DNA of 14,156 nucleotides from an uncultured Sphingobium sp. (GCA_946479185.1 CAMLFF010000049.1:1-14156); one strand, 5' to 3'. Counted from the stretch's first letter, positions 1 through 7,338 are shown. Translations and numbers: made by a program. The notes: generated from the sequence alone by a model not told the origin.

Positions 1-74
1 GCGACATAGGAGGTCGCGGGATCGGCTTCGCGGCGGGCGAGAATGGTGGTTTCGAGGCGGGTGAGGCTGTCCAT
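1..74 (-). CDS. hisE: Phosphoribosyl-ATP pyrophosphatase HisE, N-terminal fragment
   Basis: Only the first 24 codons and part of the 25th lie inside the window; the gene runs off the left edge. The visible protein begins MDSLTRLETTILARREADP and continues ATSYVA, the typical opening of HisE (LETTI.. RR..ADP..SY). HisE hydrolyses phosphoribosyl-ATP to phosphoribosyl-AMP and pyrophosphate, the second step of histidine synthesis, in the cytoplasm. The ATG at 72-74 is chosen because a GAGGAG ribosome-binding sequence lies about seven to ten bases upstream on the minus strand; another ATG at 79-81 is in a different frame. It follows hisF after a 42-base gap and is the last visible gene of the his operon. 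The MazG-like metal-binding helices lie outside the window, so completeness cannot be judged. Confidence 0.85.
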   Translation of the reverse strand, partial: MDSLTRLETTILARREADPATSYV

Positions 75-116
75 GTCGCATCTCCTCGTCGCTTGGGCTG
101 CGAGCGTCAATGGCTT

Positions 117-881
117 TCAGGCGGTGCGCACGGCAATCCCGGCGGCAGCGAGGGCAGCGCGTGCTTCCTTGATGCTGTGCTGGCCGAAATGGAAGATGGA
201 GGCGGCCAGCACGGCGCTGGCATGGCCTTGCGTCACGCCCTCCACCAGATGATCGAGCGTGCCGACGCCGCCGCTGGCAATAACCGGCACTGAGACGGCA
301 TCGGCAATGGTGCGGGTGAGCCCAAGATCATAGCCCTGCTTGGTGCCATCGCCATCCATCGATGTGACGAGCAATTCGCCCGCGCCGAGCTGCGCAAGAC
401 GCAGCGCGTGGGCCACCGCATCGATGCCGGTGGCGCGGCGACCGCCATGCGTGAAGATTTCCCAGCGCCCTTCCCCGGTGCGGCGCGCATCGACCGAGGC
501 GACCACGCACTGACTGCCGAAGCGATCCGCAATGTCCGCCACAAGCTCTGGCCGCGCAACGGCGGCGCTGTTTACGGCGACCTTGTCTGCGCCTGCGAGC
601 AGCAGCGCGCGCGCATCCTCAACCTGCCGCACGCCACCCCCCACGGTGAGCGGCATGAAGCAGACTTCCGCCGTGCGCGCGACGATATCGAGCAGCGTAC
701 CGCGATCCTCATGCGTCGCCGTGATATCGAGGAAGCAAAGCTCGTCTGCCCCGGCAGCATCGTAGACCCGCGCCTGCTCGACAGGATCGCCCGCATCACG
801 CAGGCCGACAAAGTTTACGCCCTTGACCACCCGGCCATTGGCGACATCCAGACAGGGAATGATCCGCGTGCGGACGCTCAT
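117..881 (-). CDS. hisF: Imidazole glycerol phosphate synthase cyclase subunit HisF
   Basis: This 254-residue protein has full family length. HisF takes ammonia made by HisH and converts PRFAR to imidazole glycerol phosphate and AICAR, the fifth step of histidine synthesis and a link to purine synthesis. It is a (beta/alpha)8 barrel. The general acid/base aspartates are visible: D12 in the IIPCLDV opening (D11 of the Thermotoga enzyme) and D131 in VASVDARR (D130). Phosphate-binding segments LTVGGGVR (about 78-85) and VIASGGVG (about 200-207) are intact, as is the SMDGDGT stretch near 174-180. The ATG overlaps the hisA stop by four bases (ATGA), indicating translational coupling. No odd residues were seen. 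Confidence 0.97.
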   Translation of the reverse strand: MSVRTRIIPCLDVANGRVVKGVNFVGLRDAGDPVEQARVYDAAGADELCFLDITATHEDRGTLLDIVARTAEVCFMPLTVGGGVRQVEDARALLLAGADKVAVNSAAVARPELVADIADRFGSQCVVASVDARRTGEGRWEIFTHGGRRATGIDAVAHALRLAQLGAGELLVTSMDGDGTKQGYDLGLTRTIADAVSVPVIASGGVGTLDHLVEGVTQGHASAVLAASIFHFGQHSIKEARAALAAAGIAVRTA

Positions 882-1624
882 CCGGCTCTGGCCACCTTGA
901 TGGCGTCCGCAAGACCGAGACGGCCATCATAGAGCGCCCGGCCCGTGATGACGCCTTCGACGCCATCCTTGGCGTGCAGGCTCAATATGCGGATATCGGC
1001 AATGCCTGCGACGCCGCCGCTCGCAATCACCGGGATATTAACGGCGCGGGCAAGATCAACCGTCGCCTCAACATTGCAGCCCTTGAGCATGCCGTCACGA
1101 CCAACATCGGTGAACAGCAGCGAGGCGACGCCTGCATCCTCGAACCGGCGAGCAAGATCGATAACGGGCATATCCGACTTCTCGGCCCAGCCGTCCGTCG
1201 CGATCATGCCGTCACGCGCATCCACGGCGACGACGATGCCGCCGGGATAGGCGAGCGCCATATCCTTGACGAATTGCGGGTTCTTGAGCGCTGCCGTGCC
1301 GATGACGACGCGCGACACGCCAAGCGCGAACCAGCCCTCGACCGCCTGCGGATCGCGAATGCCACCGCCAAGCTGGACATGGCCGGAGAAGGCCTCGACG
1401 ATGGAGGCGATGGCCGCACCATTTACGGCACGTCCGGCAAAGGAGCCATCAAGATCGACCACATGCAGGAAGTCCGAGCCCTGCTCGGCAAAGATGCGCG
1501 CCTGCGCGGCGGGATCATCGCCGTAGACGGTTGCGCGATCCATATCTCCCTCGGCCAGACGCACGACCTGTCCGCCTTTGAGATCAATGGCGGGGAAGAT
1601 GATGAACGGCGGGATAGAGCTCAT
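878..1624 (-). CDS. hisA: Phosphoribosylformimino-5-aminoimidazole carboxamide ribotide isomerase HisA
   Basis: HisA isomerises ProFAR to PRFAR (an Amadori rearrangement), the fourth step of histidine synthesis and the substrate supply for HisH-HisF. It is a half-barrel-repeat TIM barrel homologous to HisF. With the start used here it has 248 residues. Catalytic aspartates are D14 in FPAIDLKGG and D135 in VVAVDARDG; phosphate-binding glycines appear in QLGGGIRD (about 84-91) and VIASGGVAG (about 199-207). I chose the ATG at 1622-1624, which overlaps the hisH stop as ATGA. A TTG nine bases further upstream is possible but less likely. The downstream end overlaps the hisF start in the same way, so hisH, hisA and hisF are coupled. 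Confidence 0.96.
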   Translation of the reverse strand: MSSIPPFIIFPAIDLKGGQVVRLAEGDMDRATVYGDDPAAQARIFAEQGSDFLHVVDLDGSFAGRAVNGAAIASIVEAFSGHVQLGGGIRDPQAVEGWFALGVSRVVIGTAALKNPQFVKDMALAYPGGIVVAVDARDGMIATDGWAEKSDMPVIDLARRFEDAGVASLLFTDVGRDGMLKGCNVEATVDLARAVNIPVIASGGVAGIADIRILSLHAKDGVEGVITGRALYDGRLGLADAIKVARAG

Positions 1625-2235
1625 GGTTTCCAATCCAGAAAGCGGGTGAGCGTGGCGAGGCCATAGGCCTGGCTCTTTTCCGGGTGGAACTGCACGCCCA
1701 ATATATTGTCGCGACCGACGGCAGCCACCAGCGGGCCGCCATGATCGCTCGTCGCCACCACATCGGCGCTGTCAGCGGCCTCGAAATGATAGCTGTGGAG
1801 GAAATAGGCCTCGCCGGGCTCGATCAGCTGATGCGCGCGCGCTGCCACCACATCGTTCCAGCCCATATGGGGGATCTTGATGGCGGGGTCATCCCGCTCG
1901 ATCTTGCGCACAGTACCGGGAATCCAGCCCAACCCCTCGTGACGCCCGAACTCCTCGCCCGCATCGGCCAGCAATTGCATGCCGACGCAGATACCCAGGA
2001 AAGGCCGGCCAACATCGAACACCGCCTCGTGCATCGCATCGATCATGCCGGGGATGGCGCGCAGCGGCTCGATGCATGCGCGAAAGGCCCCGACGCCGGG
2101 CAGCACGATACGGTCTGCGCGGCGCACAACCTCAGCATCCGACGTCACGACGACGCCATGCGCGCCCGCAGCCCGGAGCGCGTTGTGCACGGAGTGGAGA
2201 TTCCCCGCGCCATAATCGATGAGCGCGATGGTCAT
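1621..2235 (-). CDS. hisH: Imidazole glycerol phosphate synthase glutamine amidotransferase subunit HisH
   Basis: HisH is a class I glutamine amidotransferase that releases ammonia from glutamine and channels it into HisF. The 204-residue length is normal. The catalytic triad is visible: C83 in GICVGMQLL, with H184 and E186 in GVQFHPEKS. The oxyanion-strand motif LPGVGAF sits near residues 45-51 and the family signature YFLHSYH at 144-150. It starts six bases after hisB ends; a GAGG sequence overlapping the hisB stop is well placed as its ribosome-binding site. Its stop overlaps the hisA start. Expression with HisF in fixed ratio is expected from the coupled layout. Confidence 0.97.
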   Translation of the reverse strand: MTIALIDYGAGNLHSVHNALRAAGAHGVVVTSDAEVVRRADRIVLPGVGAFRACIEPLRAIPGMIDAMHEAVFDVGRPFLGICVGMQLLADAGEEFGRHEGLGWIPGTVRKIERDDPAIKIPHMGWNDVVAARAHQLIEPGEAYFLHSYHFEAADSADVVATSDHGGPLVAAVGRDNILGVQFHPEKSQAYGLATLTRFLDWKP

Positions 2236-2241
2236 TGTGCC

Positions 2242-2835
2242 TCAGCCGCCCAGCGTGCCTTTGGTGGATGGAATCGCATCGCCCTTGCGCGGATCAAGCT
2301 CCACCGCCTGACGCAGCGCCCGCGCCAACGCCTTGAAGCAGCTCTCCACGATGTGGTGATTATTGCTGCCATAGAGATTCTCGACATGCAGGGTGATGCC
2401 CGCACTTTGCGCAAAGCTCTGGAACCAATGCTCGATCAGCTCGGTATCCCATTCGCCAAGGCGCTGCATGCTGATCTGCACTTTCCAGGCGAGCCATGGC
2501 CGCCCGGAAATATCCAGCGCAACGCGGGTGAGCGTCTCGTCCATCGGGGCGTGCGCCTCGCCATAGCGGGCGATGCCGCGCTTATCGCCAAGCGCCTTGG
2601 CAACCGCCTCACCGATGGCGATTGCGCTGTCTTCCGTCGTGTGGTGCTGATCGACATGAAGGTCGCCCTGCACCCTGACGTTCAGATCCATGAGGGAATG
2701 GCGCGAAAGCTGCTCGAGCATATGATCGAGAAAGCCAATGCCCGTTGAAATGGAATAGGCGCCCGTACCATCGAGATTGACGCTGACCTCGATGTCCGTT
2801 TCGCCGGTTTTCCGCCTGATATCCGCGTTCCGCAT
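2242..2835 (-). CDS. hisB: Imidazoleglycerol-phosphate dehydratase HisB
   Basis: HisB dehydrates imidazole glycerol phosphate to imidazole acetol phosphate, the sixth histidine step. The 197-residue, monofunctional form (no phosphatase domain) is the usual alphaproteobacterial type. Manganese-binding histidine motifs typical of the family are intact: [10 protein letters not shown] near 31-40, [11 protein letters not shown] near 62-72, and the second HHIVES motif near 160-165. It is the first gene of the operon. The frame stays open upstream to about 3264, through the promoter region and into sspB, but similarity begins at [17 protein letters not shown], so the ATG at 2833-2835 is used; an in-frame ATG at 2865 would add ten residues. 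No clear ribosome-binding sequence precedes 2835, and a TATACG hexamer lies only six bases upstream, so a leaderless start is possible. Confidence 0.95.
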   Translation of the reverse strand: MRNADIRRKTGETDIEVSVNLDGTGAYSISTGIGFLDHMLEQLSRHSLMDLNVRVQGDLHVDQHHTTEDSAIAIGEAVAKALGDKRGIARYGEAHAPMDETLTRVALDISGRPWLAWKVQISMQRLGEWDTELIEHWFQSFAQSAGITLHVENLYGSNNHHIVESCFKALARALRQAVELDPRKGDAIPSTKGTLGG

Positions 2836-2841
2836 GGCTGG

Positions 2842-2869
2842 CGTATAGCGCGCTGCCAGCCCCATGCAA
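2842..2869 (-). promoter_or_regulatory. Candidate promoter for the his operon
   Basis: On the minus strand a TTGCAT hexamer (2864-2869) and a TATACG hexamer (2842-2847) are 16 bases apart, resembling sigma-70 -35 and -10 boxes. The -10 box ends six bases before the hisB ATG, so transcription would start at or next to the start codon and give a leaderless message. This fits the missing ribosome-binding site but is only a pattern match; a promoter further upstream is equally possible. Confidence 0.35.
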
Positions 2870-2913
2870 TCTGCTTGTGCGCACGGCGGGATTACAGCTT
2901 TGCGACAACATGC

Positions 2914-2921
2914 TGACGTCA
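2914..2921. promoter_or_regulatory. Perfect 8-base palindrome TGACGTCA in the hisB-sspB divergent region
   Basis: TGACGTCA is a perfect palindrome near the middle of the divergent intergenic stretch (2836-2970), upstream of both genes. It could be a half-turn operator for either promoter. An 8-base palindrome may also occur by chance, so the call is weak. Confidence 0.2.
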
Positions 2922-2935
2922 AGCCCGCTCTGCGC

Positions 2936-2963
2936 TTGACCGGCCTGTGTCCCACGCTAGGAC
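2936..2963 (+). promoter_or_regulatory. Candidate sspB promoter
   Basis: TTGACC (2936-2941) and TAGGAC (2958-2963) are separated by 16 bases and resemble -35 and -10 elements. The AGGA within the second hexamer (2959-2962) also reads as a ribosome-binding site eight bases before the ATG at 2971. Both roles cannot operate on one transcript, so either this promoter makes a leaderless message or the true promoter is further upstream. Confidence 0.3.
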
Positions 2964-2970
2964 TGAAAAA

Positions 2971-3450
2971 ATGACGGAAGATACTGCAGACAGCCTGATT
3001 CCCTATGACGAGATCGTTCAGGATGCCCTGCGCGCCATCCCCGGCCGCGTGCTGCAGGATATTGCGCTCTCCGGCGCCCTGCCGGGAAATCACCATTTTT
3101 ACATCACGTTCAAGACGCAGGCGCCGGGCGTTAACATCCCCAAGCGGCTGATCGAGCGCTTTCCCGATGAGATGACGATCGTCATCCAGCATAAATTCTG
3201 GGACCTCAAAGTGTCGGACACGCATTTCGAGGTGGGGCTCACCTTCAATCAGGTGCCTGCGCATCTGGTGATCCCGTTCTCCGCACTGCGCTTTTTCGTC
3301 GATCCGGCGGTGAACTTCTCACTGGAATTTCAGGTGCAGGATGCGGATGACGCGCCCGAACTGGCTGAAGACGCGGGCAATGATGTGCCAACCGTGACAG
3401 CAGAAGACGGCTCCAACGTGGTGACGGTGGACTTCGGCAAGAAGAAGTAA
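2971..3450 (+). CDS. sspB: ClpXP adaptor SspB, alphaproteobacterial type
   Basis: SspB binds the ssrA degradation tag added to stalled-ribosome products by tmRNA and tethers them to the ClpXP protease in the cytoplasm. The 159-residue protein has the alpha-SspB pattern: an N-terminal helix ([12 protein letters not shown], about 10-21), the segment [13 protein letters not shown] (37-49), [15 protein letters not shown] (65-79), [12 protein letters not shown] (95-106) and [10 protein letters not shown] (111-120). An acidic, probably flexible linker (about 121-148) leads to the C-terminal [12 protein letters not shown], which corresponds to the short ClpX-docking tail of SspB proteins. The ATG at 2971 has AGGA eight bases upstream; the frame also has a GTG at 2947, judged too early. 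The gene is divergent from hisB, with which it has no known functional link. Confidence 0.93.
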   Translation: MTEDTADSLIPYDEIVQDALRAIPGRVLQDIALSGALPGNHHFYITFKTQAPGVNIPKRLIERFPDEMTIVIQHKFWDLKVSDTHFEVGLTFNQVPAHLVIPFSALRFFVDPAVNFSLEFQVQDADDAPELAEDAGNDVPTVTAEDGSNVVTVDFGKKK

Positions 3451-3454
3451 GTGC

Positions 3455-3484
3455 TGGCAGCGCGCGCATTCACCCACGCTGCCA
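3455..3484. terminator. Stem-loop between convergent sspB and the cytochrome-YceI gene
   Basis: TGGCAGCG (3455-3462) and CGCTGCCA (3477-3484) form a perfect 8-base stem with a 14-base loop, starting four bases after the sspB stop. The convergent position suits a terminator working in both directions. There is no T-run on either side, so it is not a classical intrinsic terminator. Confidence 0.4.
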
Positions 3485-3510
3485 AACCCATCACAATCGA
3501 GCGAATCGCA

Positions 3511-4803
3511 TCACTTCTGGCGCTGCGCCGTGAAGTTGAACGTGACGCTGACGGCGTCGGCGACCGTGCCGGTGTCCGCCCATTCTCCCGTGCCGACGCC
3601 GAATGCCGTGCGGCTGAGCGGGGCGCTGCCTGCGACTTTCGCCTGATCGCCCTGAATATCGAGCGTGAAGCTGAGCGTAACCGGGCGCTGCTGACCATGC
3701 AGCGAGAGCGTTCCAGCCGCGCGATAGGCCTTGCCGCCGCGATGGGTGATGCTGGTTGAACGGAATGTAGCGCGAGGATGGGTCGCCACGTTGAAGAAGC
3801 TGTCACTGCGCAACGTGTCATCGCGCTGGCTATCGGCACTGTCCACGCTGGCCAGATCGACGGTCACGCTGATGCGGGAATTAGGCAGATCATCCGGACT
3901 GAAGAGGATATCGGCAGTCCAGCCGGTAAAGGCGCCATCGATGGCCGAGCCTGAATAATCCGCCTTGAAGCCGAGCTTGCCACCGGATTGCACGCGCCAT
4001 TGGGCAGGCGGCTGCGTGGCCTCCACTGGGGCGGCGCTGTTTTCCACCGCTTCTACCTCGTTGACGATCGGCGCTGCCATCTCATTCGCCGAAGCGACAT
4101 TGACCGCATTATCGACCGGCACGGCGTTGGACGCATTTGCCAGCACATCTTCTGACGGGGTGCTGAGCGTCGCACCGAAGGGCAAGACCCGCGCGAGCAG
4201 AAAGGCGCCTGCGCAGCCGAGCAAAGCCAGCACAACGACAATATTCAGCGCACCGCGACTGCTCATGGCGCGCGGCACCATGCGCCCAATCAGATCCTGA
4301 CGCTGGAGATGATGGCGCAGCGCGCCCGCGACGTGGAGAACAAACAATCCCACGAACATCCATGCGATGAGGCTGTGTAGCGCTTCTGCTGGATCATGCC
4401 AGCCAGAGCCGACCGGCAGATGCGGCCAGGGAATGACGCCAAAGAGCATCGTCTGCACCTTGATCTTTGCCGTCGAGGCGATGATCCAGCCCGTGATCGG
4501 CCCGCCAATCATCACCACATAGAGCAGCGCGTGAACCGCGCCTGCGAGCATTGCCAGCAACGGGCTGGTGTTAGCCGTGCGCGGGCGCGGGACCACTATC
4601 CGCAAAATGAGGCGTGTGACGCTGAGCAGCAGGATGGAAATACCGATGGTTTTGTGGAGCTGATAAGCGGCATATTGGGGGAGACCGGCCAGGTCTTCCA
4701 AACGCCAGCCAAGCGAAAGCTGGAAAAGCAACAAAGCCGCCAGCGCCCAGTGGAGAATGATCGCAGCGCTGGAATAGCGGGCCGGCGATATCGTCGTTCT
4801 CAT
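3511..4803 (-). CDS. Cytochrome b561 fused to a periplasmic YceI domain
   Basis: This 430-residue membrane protein joins two families. Residues 1-180 are a four-helix di-heme cytochrome b561 of the CybB/YceJ type, with hydrophobic segments near 14-32, 49-70, 88-110 and 141-162. Likely heme ligands are H18 (IILHW), H50 (QLHKTIG), H143 (ALHSLIAW) and H157 (FVLHVAG); the last two are 14 apart, as in E. coli CybB. A fifth segment (about 186-206) would place the rest in the periplasm. An Ala/Asn/Val-rich linker (about 210-267) leads to a YceI lipocalin-like domain (about 268-428) with FFNVATHPRATFRS (336-349), LHGQQRPVTL (368-377) and LSRTAFGVG (396-404). YceI proteins bind isoprenoid lipids such as quinones; CybB-type cytochromes exchange electrons with ubiquinone and can oxidise superoxide. 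A role in periplasmic quinone redox is inferred. A GGGGAG lies about 11-16 bases before the ATG, further than usual. Confidence 0.9.
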   Translation of the reverse strand: MRTTISPARYSSAAIILHWALAALLLFQLSLGWRLEDLAGLPQYAAYQLHKTIGISILLLSVTRLILRIVVPRPRTANTSPLLAMLAGAVHALLYVVMIGGPITGWIIASTAKIKVQTMLFGVIPWPHLPVGSGWHDPAEALHSLIAWMFVGLFVLHVAGALRHHLQRQDLIGRMVPRAMSSRGALNIVVVLALLGCAGAFLLARVLPFGATLSTPSEDVLANASNAVPVDNAVNVASANEMAAPIVNEVEAVENSAAPVEATQPPAQWRVQSGGKLGFKADYSGSAIDGAFTGWTADILFSPDDLPNSRISVTVDLASVDSADSQRDDTLRSDSFFNVATHPRATFRSTSITHRGGKAYRAAGTLSLHGQQRPVTLSFTLDIQGDQAKVAGSAPLSRTAFGVGTGEWADTGTVADAVSVTFNFTAQRQK

Positions 4804-4953
4804 AGCTGGTTATGCTCCCCATTCGCAGCGACTAAGCCACGGTTGAGGAGGTGCCAGCCCAAAGCGCGATTGGCAAGCGGCGACACAGGGTGTGGCGGCC
4901 AGCGTCCAGCGATCTGTCATATCATCCCGCGAATACTCTCCAAATGCGACTGC

Positions 4954-4975
4954 ATTAAGCGCTGAAGCGTTTAAT
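4954..4975. promoter_or_regulatory. 22-base imperfect palindrome, candidate operator
   Basis: ATTAAGCGCT (4954-4963) and AGCGTTTAAT (4966-4975) are inverted repeats around a 2-base centre; nine of ten positions pair and the tenth is G opposite T. It ends 18 bases before the candidate -35 box of the phosphotransferase gene. That position fits a regulator operator, such as an activator site just upstream of the promoter. No regulator gene is adjacent, and the binding protein is unknown. Confidence 0.45.
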
Positions 4976-4993
4976 ATTGGTGGACCAGTCGAG

Positions 4994-5020
4994 TTGCACT
5001 AACATCATGTTAAATATAAT
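4994..5020 (+). promoter_or_regulatory. Candidate promoter of the phosphotransferase gene
   Basis: TTGCAC (4994-4999) is followed by a consensus TATAAT (5015-5020). The 15-base spacing is short; the overlapping TAATAT (5017-5022) gives 17. The surrounding run is the most AT-rich patch in the window. Transcription would begin near 5027, right at the ATG at 5028. Confidence 0.5.
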
Positions 5021-5027
5021 ATTCTGC

Positions 5028-5966
5028 ATGGTAATTGCAGACTATCTCGCTCAATCTTCTGGCAATTGCATGCCGTTGCTCGGCCAATCCGCCGTCACTG
5101 AAATCATTTCGAACGCGCTCTACGGCGAGGGCGATGTTCGTCGTATCGAGCAGATCGACGTTATTCGAACCTCGTCAATTGTGGCCGACGGCACAGCGAT
5201 CTTTGTGCTCGACGGGCAATTTGCCATGTTTCTTTCGCCCGACGCATATCGGGATGCGGCCGATCAACAACGACGTGCGATGGTCACCATGAAAGCGGCG
5301 CTCGGTGACGAATTGGGCGAGCGGATTCTGCCGATTATTGGGGAAGGTTCGCTCTCAGAGCGATCCTTTCTCATCCTCCCACTGTGCAAACCACTAAAAT
5401 CTGGGAGGATCAGTCGCCGCCTTCAACAAGGCAGGGTTATCAATGAGATGTTGCCCTGGTTGCGCGCGCTCGCTTGGCGCAGCGACGTTTGCGACGGCGC
5501 AAGCAGTGAATTTGCCTCATCATTAGATGCGTTGGTCGCGATGGGCGATCTGCGCGATGATATCCGGGAAGACGCAAAGCGCCTGAAAAACTCGATTGAG
5601 CAGGGCGCGCTCAAGGTGATGCATTCGCCGATGCATGGTGACTTATGGCGCAACAACATCATGGAGCGAGACGGTCGGCTCGTCGTGATCGACTGGGCTG
5701 GAAGTGCATGCCAAGGCTATGCGATTTACGACCTGCTGCGTTTCCACCAATCCTTTGGCTTATCCGGCAAGCGGCTTGGCACGGAAATGAATTGGTATGT
5801 TGAGACGCTGGGTGGCCGGGACGCTGTCTCAGCGCATCTGCTGGGTGCGCTTGGACACTATGCCATCCGAATGGGAGAGTTTCCCAGAGACCGCTTTCTC
5901 ATATTAGCGGCTGATTGTTATAGCCTGCTTCAGTCTGGCTTGGACCGATCGACCGCGCTCGCGTGA
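5028..5966 (+). CDS. Kinase-like phosphotransferase (APH/choline kinase fold), substrate unknown
   Basis: With the start used here the protein has 312 residues and resembles small-molecule kinases of the aminoglycoside phosphotransferase fold. The catalytic loop HGDLWRNN is visible at 203-210: H203, D205 as catalytic base and N210 as metal ligand. VVIDW follows, with D222 as second metal ligand. In the N-lobe, where these kinases usually have an ATP-contacting lysine, the strand reads QFAMFLSP with phenylalanine near residue 68, so the lysine seems missing or shifted. A glycosyltransferase follows on the same strand, suggesting sugar or lipid-sugar phosphorylation rather than drug resistance; this is inference. 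Start choice is uncertain: 5028 sits at the predicted transcription start, 5070 (298 residues) is also possible, and neither has a ribosome-binding site. The gene looks less GC-rich than its neighbours, hinting at transfer. Confidence 0.75.
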   Translation: MVIADYLAQSSGNCMPLLGQSAVTEIISNALYGEGDVRRIEQIDVIRTSSIVADGTAIFVLDGQFAMFLSPDAYRDAADQQRRAMVTMKAALGDELGERILPIIGEGSLSERSFLILPLCKPLKSGRISRRLQQGRVINEMLPWLRALAWRSDVCDGASSEFASSLDALVAMGDLRDDIREDAKRLKNSIEQGALKVMHSPMHGDLWRNNIMERDGRLVVIDWAGSACQGYAIYDLLRFHQSFGLSGKRLGTEMNWYVETLGGRDAVSAHLLGALGHYAIRMGEFPRDRFLILAADCYSLLQSGLDRSTALA

Positions 5967-6139
5967 CGCAGCTTCGTGTAATCATCATCGGGACTATGTG
6001 TCGACGCACGCAAAGCGTCGATCCGACGGCGATGACTGCTTTTGCGAACTGCGCTGATTAAAAAATCGATCATTTTCATGGCACACCCGCCGCCTCGTTA
6101 CCTCCTTCTGGACCTCAAACGTTACGAACGGATGAATCC
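5967..6139. other. Intergenic region between the phosphotransferase and glycosyltransferase genes
   Basis: This 173-base stretch has the stem-loop noted at 6001-6021 and an A-rich patch around 6058-6066, with a TTGCGA at 6042-6047 that could be part of a separate glycosyltransferase promoter. No matching -10 box is convincing. No small gene with a ribosome-binding site was seen. Confidence 0.5.
6001..6021 (+). terminator. Stem-loop after the phosphotransferase gene
   Basis: TCGACGC (6001-6007) and GCGTCGA (6015-6021) make a perfect 7-base stem with a 7-base loop, 35 bases past the stop codon. No T-run follows directly. It may end the phosphotransferase transcript, which would imply that the following glycosyltransferase has its own promoter. 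Confidence 0.4.
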
Positions 6140-7306
6140 ATGACTGAAAATTTGAGAGCATCGGCGCCCGCCGACTTGCCGAGGATTCTCGTCTGTTCAC
6201 CCATCCCGGTCGCTCGCTTCGCCAACGGATTTGAAAGCCTAGATCTTTGGGCGCGCGATGTGAATGCACAATCCAAACTCGCGCACGTCACGCTGCTGTG
6301 TAAAGTCTCCGAGAATATTTGTGACGCTACCGCGAGATTAAATCCCGACATTTCGGTCATCGCCGAAGACGATGTGTCGACCTACTCGCAATTGGCCGAC
6401 GCAATCGCGCGCACCGACTATATTCAGATTCCCGGCAATGGCGGGTGGAAAGCCGCCCGCCAATATGAAAAGATTTTCAAGCTGGCCAAGCGCCATGGAA
6501 AGCCGGTTTTCCTGGGCATTTCCAGCAACCGGGCGCGAACCAACATCATCAATGCGCAAACTGGATCGCTACTTCGAAAAGCGCGGGCGAGGGTCAATTA
6601 TCTGGATATCCGCATGACGCAGATGATTCTTGCCCGCCGGTGTCGTGGCGTTTTCCTTGTGGGAGAAGGCCTTAGGAAGCTGGTTGAGCCAGTCACGCGC
6701 GACATCCATGTCGGCGTCGCAAGCTGGATCCAGCTCGATGACCTGGCGCCACCTCGAGCAAGGCACGAGGAACCAATCCGTGTGTGCATGGCTGGCAGGC
6801 TGGAACAGATGAAGGGGTTTCATCTTGGCATTGCTGCCTATGAGACGGTGCAGGGCCCAGCCTTTGAGAAGCTGACGATTATCGGCGCAGGGGCCGAGCA
6901 TGAAAACCTGTGCACGCAAGCTGAAAAGGCGAAATTGAGAAACTTCAATATTCTCCCGCCTGTGAGCTACCCCGACGCATTTTTCGATTTTCTGGATGGT
7001 CAGGATATCGTCCTGATGACCAACCTCAATGATGAGCAGCCCAGGCTCATCTTCGATGCGATCAGCCGGGGATGCATTCCTTTATGCCCCGATAGCCCGC
7101 CCTATCGGGCGTTGAACCTGGATACGCGAATTTTCTACAAGCAGGGAGACGCGAATGCGCTTGCCCGCCGACTGACAGCCTTGACCGACCCTGACTTGAG
7201 AGTTGCGATCGCCCACTCCATTACCGCCACGGCCCGCTCATACACGCTGCCATCCATGCACGCTGCGCGCCTGGATTGGATGAAGAAGATGACCGCTTCA
7301 GATTAG
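6140..7306 (+). CDS. GT-B fold glycosyltransferase, GT4-like
   Basis: This 388-residue cytoplasmic or membrane-associated enzyme probably transfers a sugar from an activated donor during surface polysaccharide or lipopolysaccharide assembly. The N-terminal Rossmann half starts at PRILVCSPIPVARFANG (14-30). The C-terminal half opens with the typical donor-domain strand IRVCMAGRLEQMKG (213-226) and has a TIIGAGAEHE turn (246-255). Where GT4 enzymes carry the EX7E motif, this protein has DEQPRLIFDAISRGCIP (298-314), so both glutamates align with aspartates (D298 and D306); the proline and the following GC.P pattern are kept. A GGA lies seven bases before the ATG. It lies 173 bases downstream of the phosphotransferase on the same strand and is likewise less GC-rich than the flanking genes. 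No transmembrane segment is evident. Donor and acceptor are unknown. Confidence 0.82.
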   Translation: MTENLRASAPADLPRILVCSPIPVARFANGFESLDLWARDVNAQSKLAHVTLLCKVSENICDATARLNPDISVIAEDDVSTYSQLADAIARTDYIQIPGNGGWKAARQYEKIFKLAKRHGKPVFLGISSNRARTNIINAQTGSLLRKARARVNYLDIRMTQMILARRCRGVFLVGEGLRKLVEPVTRDIHVGVASWIQLDDLAPPRARHEEPIRVCMAGRLEQMKGFHLGIAAYETVQGPAFEKLTIIGAGAEHENLCTQAEKAKLRNFNILPPVSYPDAFFDFLDGQDIVLMTNLNDEQPRLIFDAISRGCIPLCPDSPPYRALNLDTRIFYKQGDANALARRLTALTDPDLRVAIAHSITATARSYTLPSMHAARLDWMKKMTASD

Positions 7307-7338
7307 GCTGGAATGTAGCAAAATGCGTTCGGCGCGCT

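Larger units (their letters stand above)
4804..5027. other. Divergent intergenic region between the cytochrome-YceI and phosphotransferase genes
   Basis: This 224-base stretch contains no convincing gene. The left part (to about 4940) is GC-rich and should hold the promoter of the leftward cytochrome-YceI gene, but I see no clear pair of boxes. The right part turns distinctly AT-rich from about 4951 and contains a 22-base palindrome and a promoter-like pair, listed separately. The composition change suggests that the two halves have different origins. Confidence 0.6.

Noticed and set aside
1684..2748. 354-residue plus-strand frame across hisH and hisB
   Set aside because: Antisense to two intact his genes and rich in His/Arg/Ala in the way expected from reversed GC-rich codons.
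2242..3264. HisB as a 340-residue fusion extending into sspB
   Set aside because: The extra N-terminal part is antisense to sspB and promoter sequence; HisB similarity starts at residue 1 of the 197-residue form.
5028..5966. Aminoglycoside resistance gene
   Set aside because: Only the general kinase fold motifs match; the N-lobe is atypical and the neighbour is a glycosyltransferase, so resistance is not supported.
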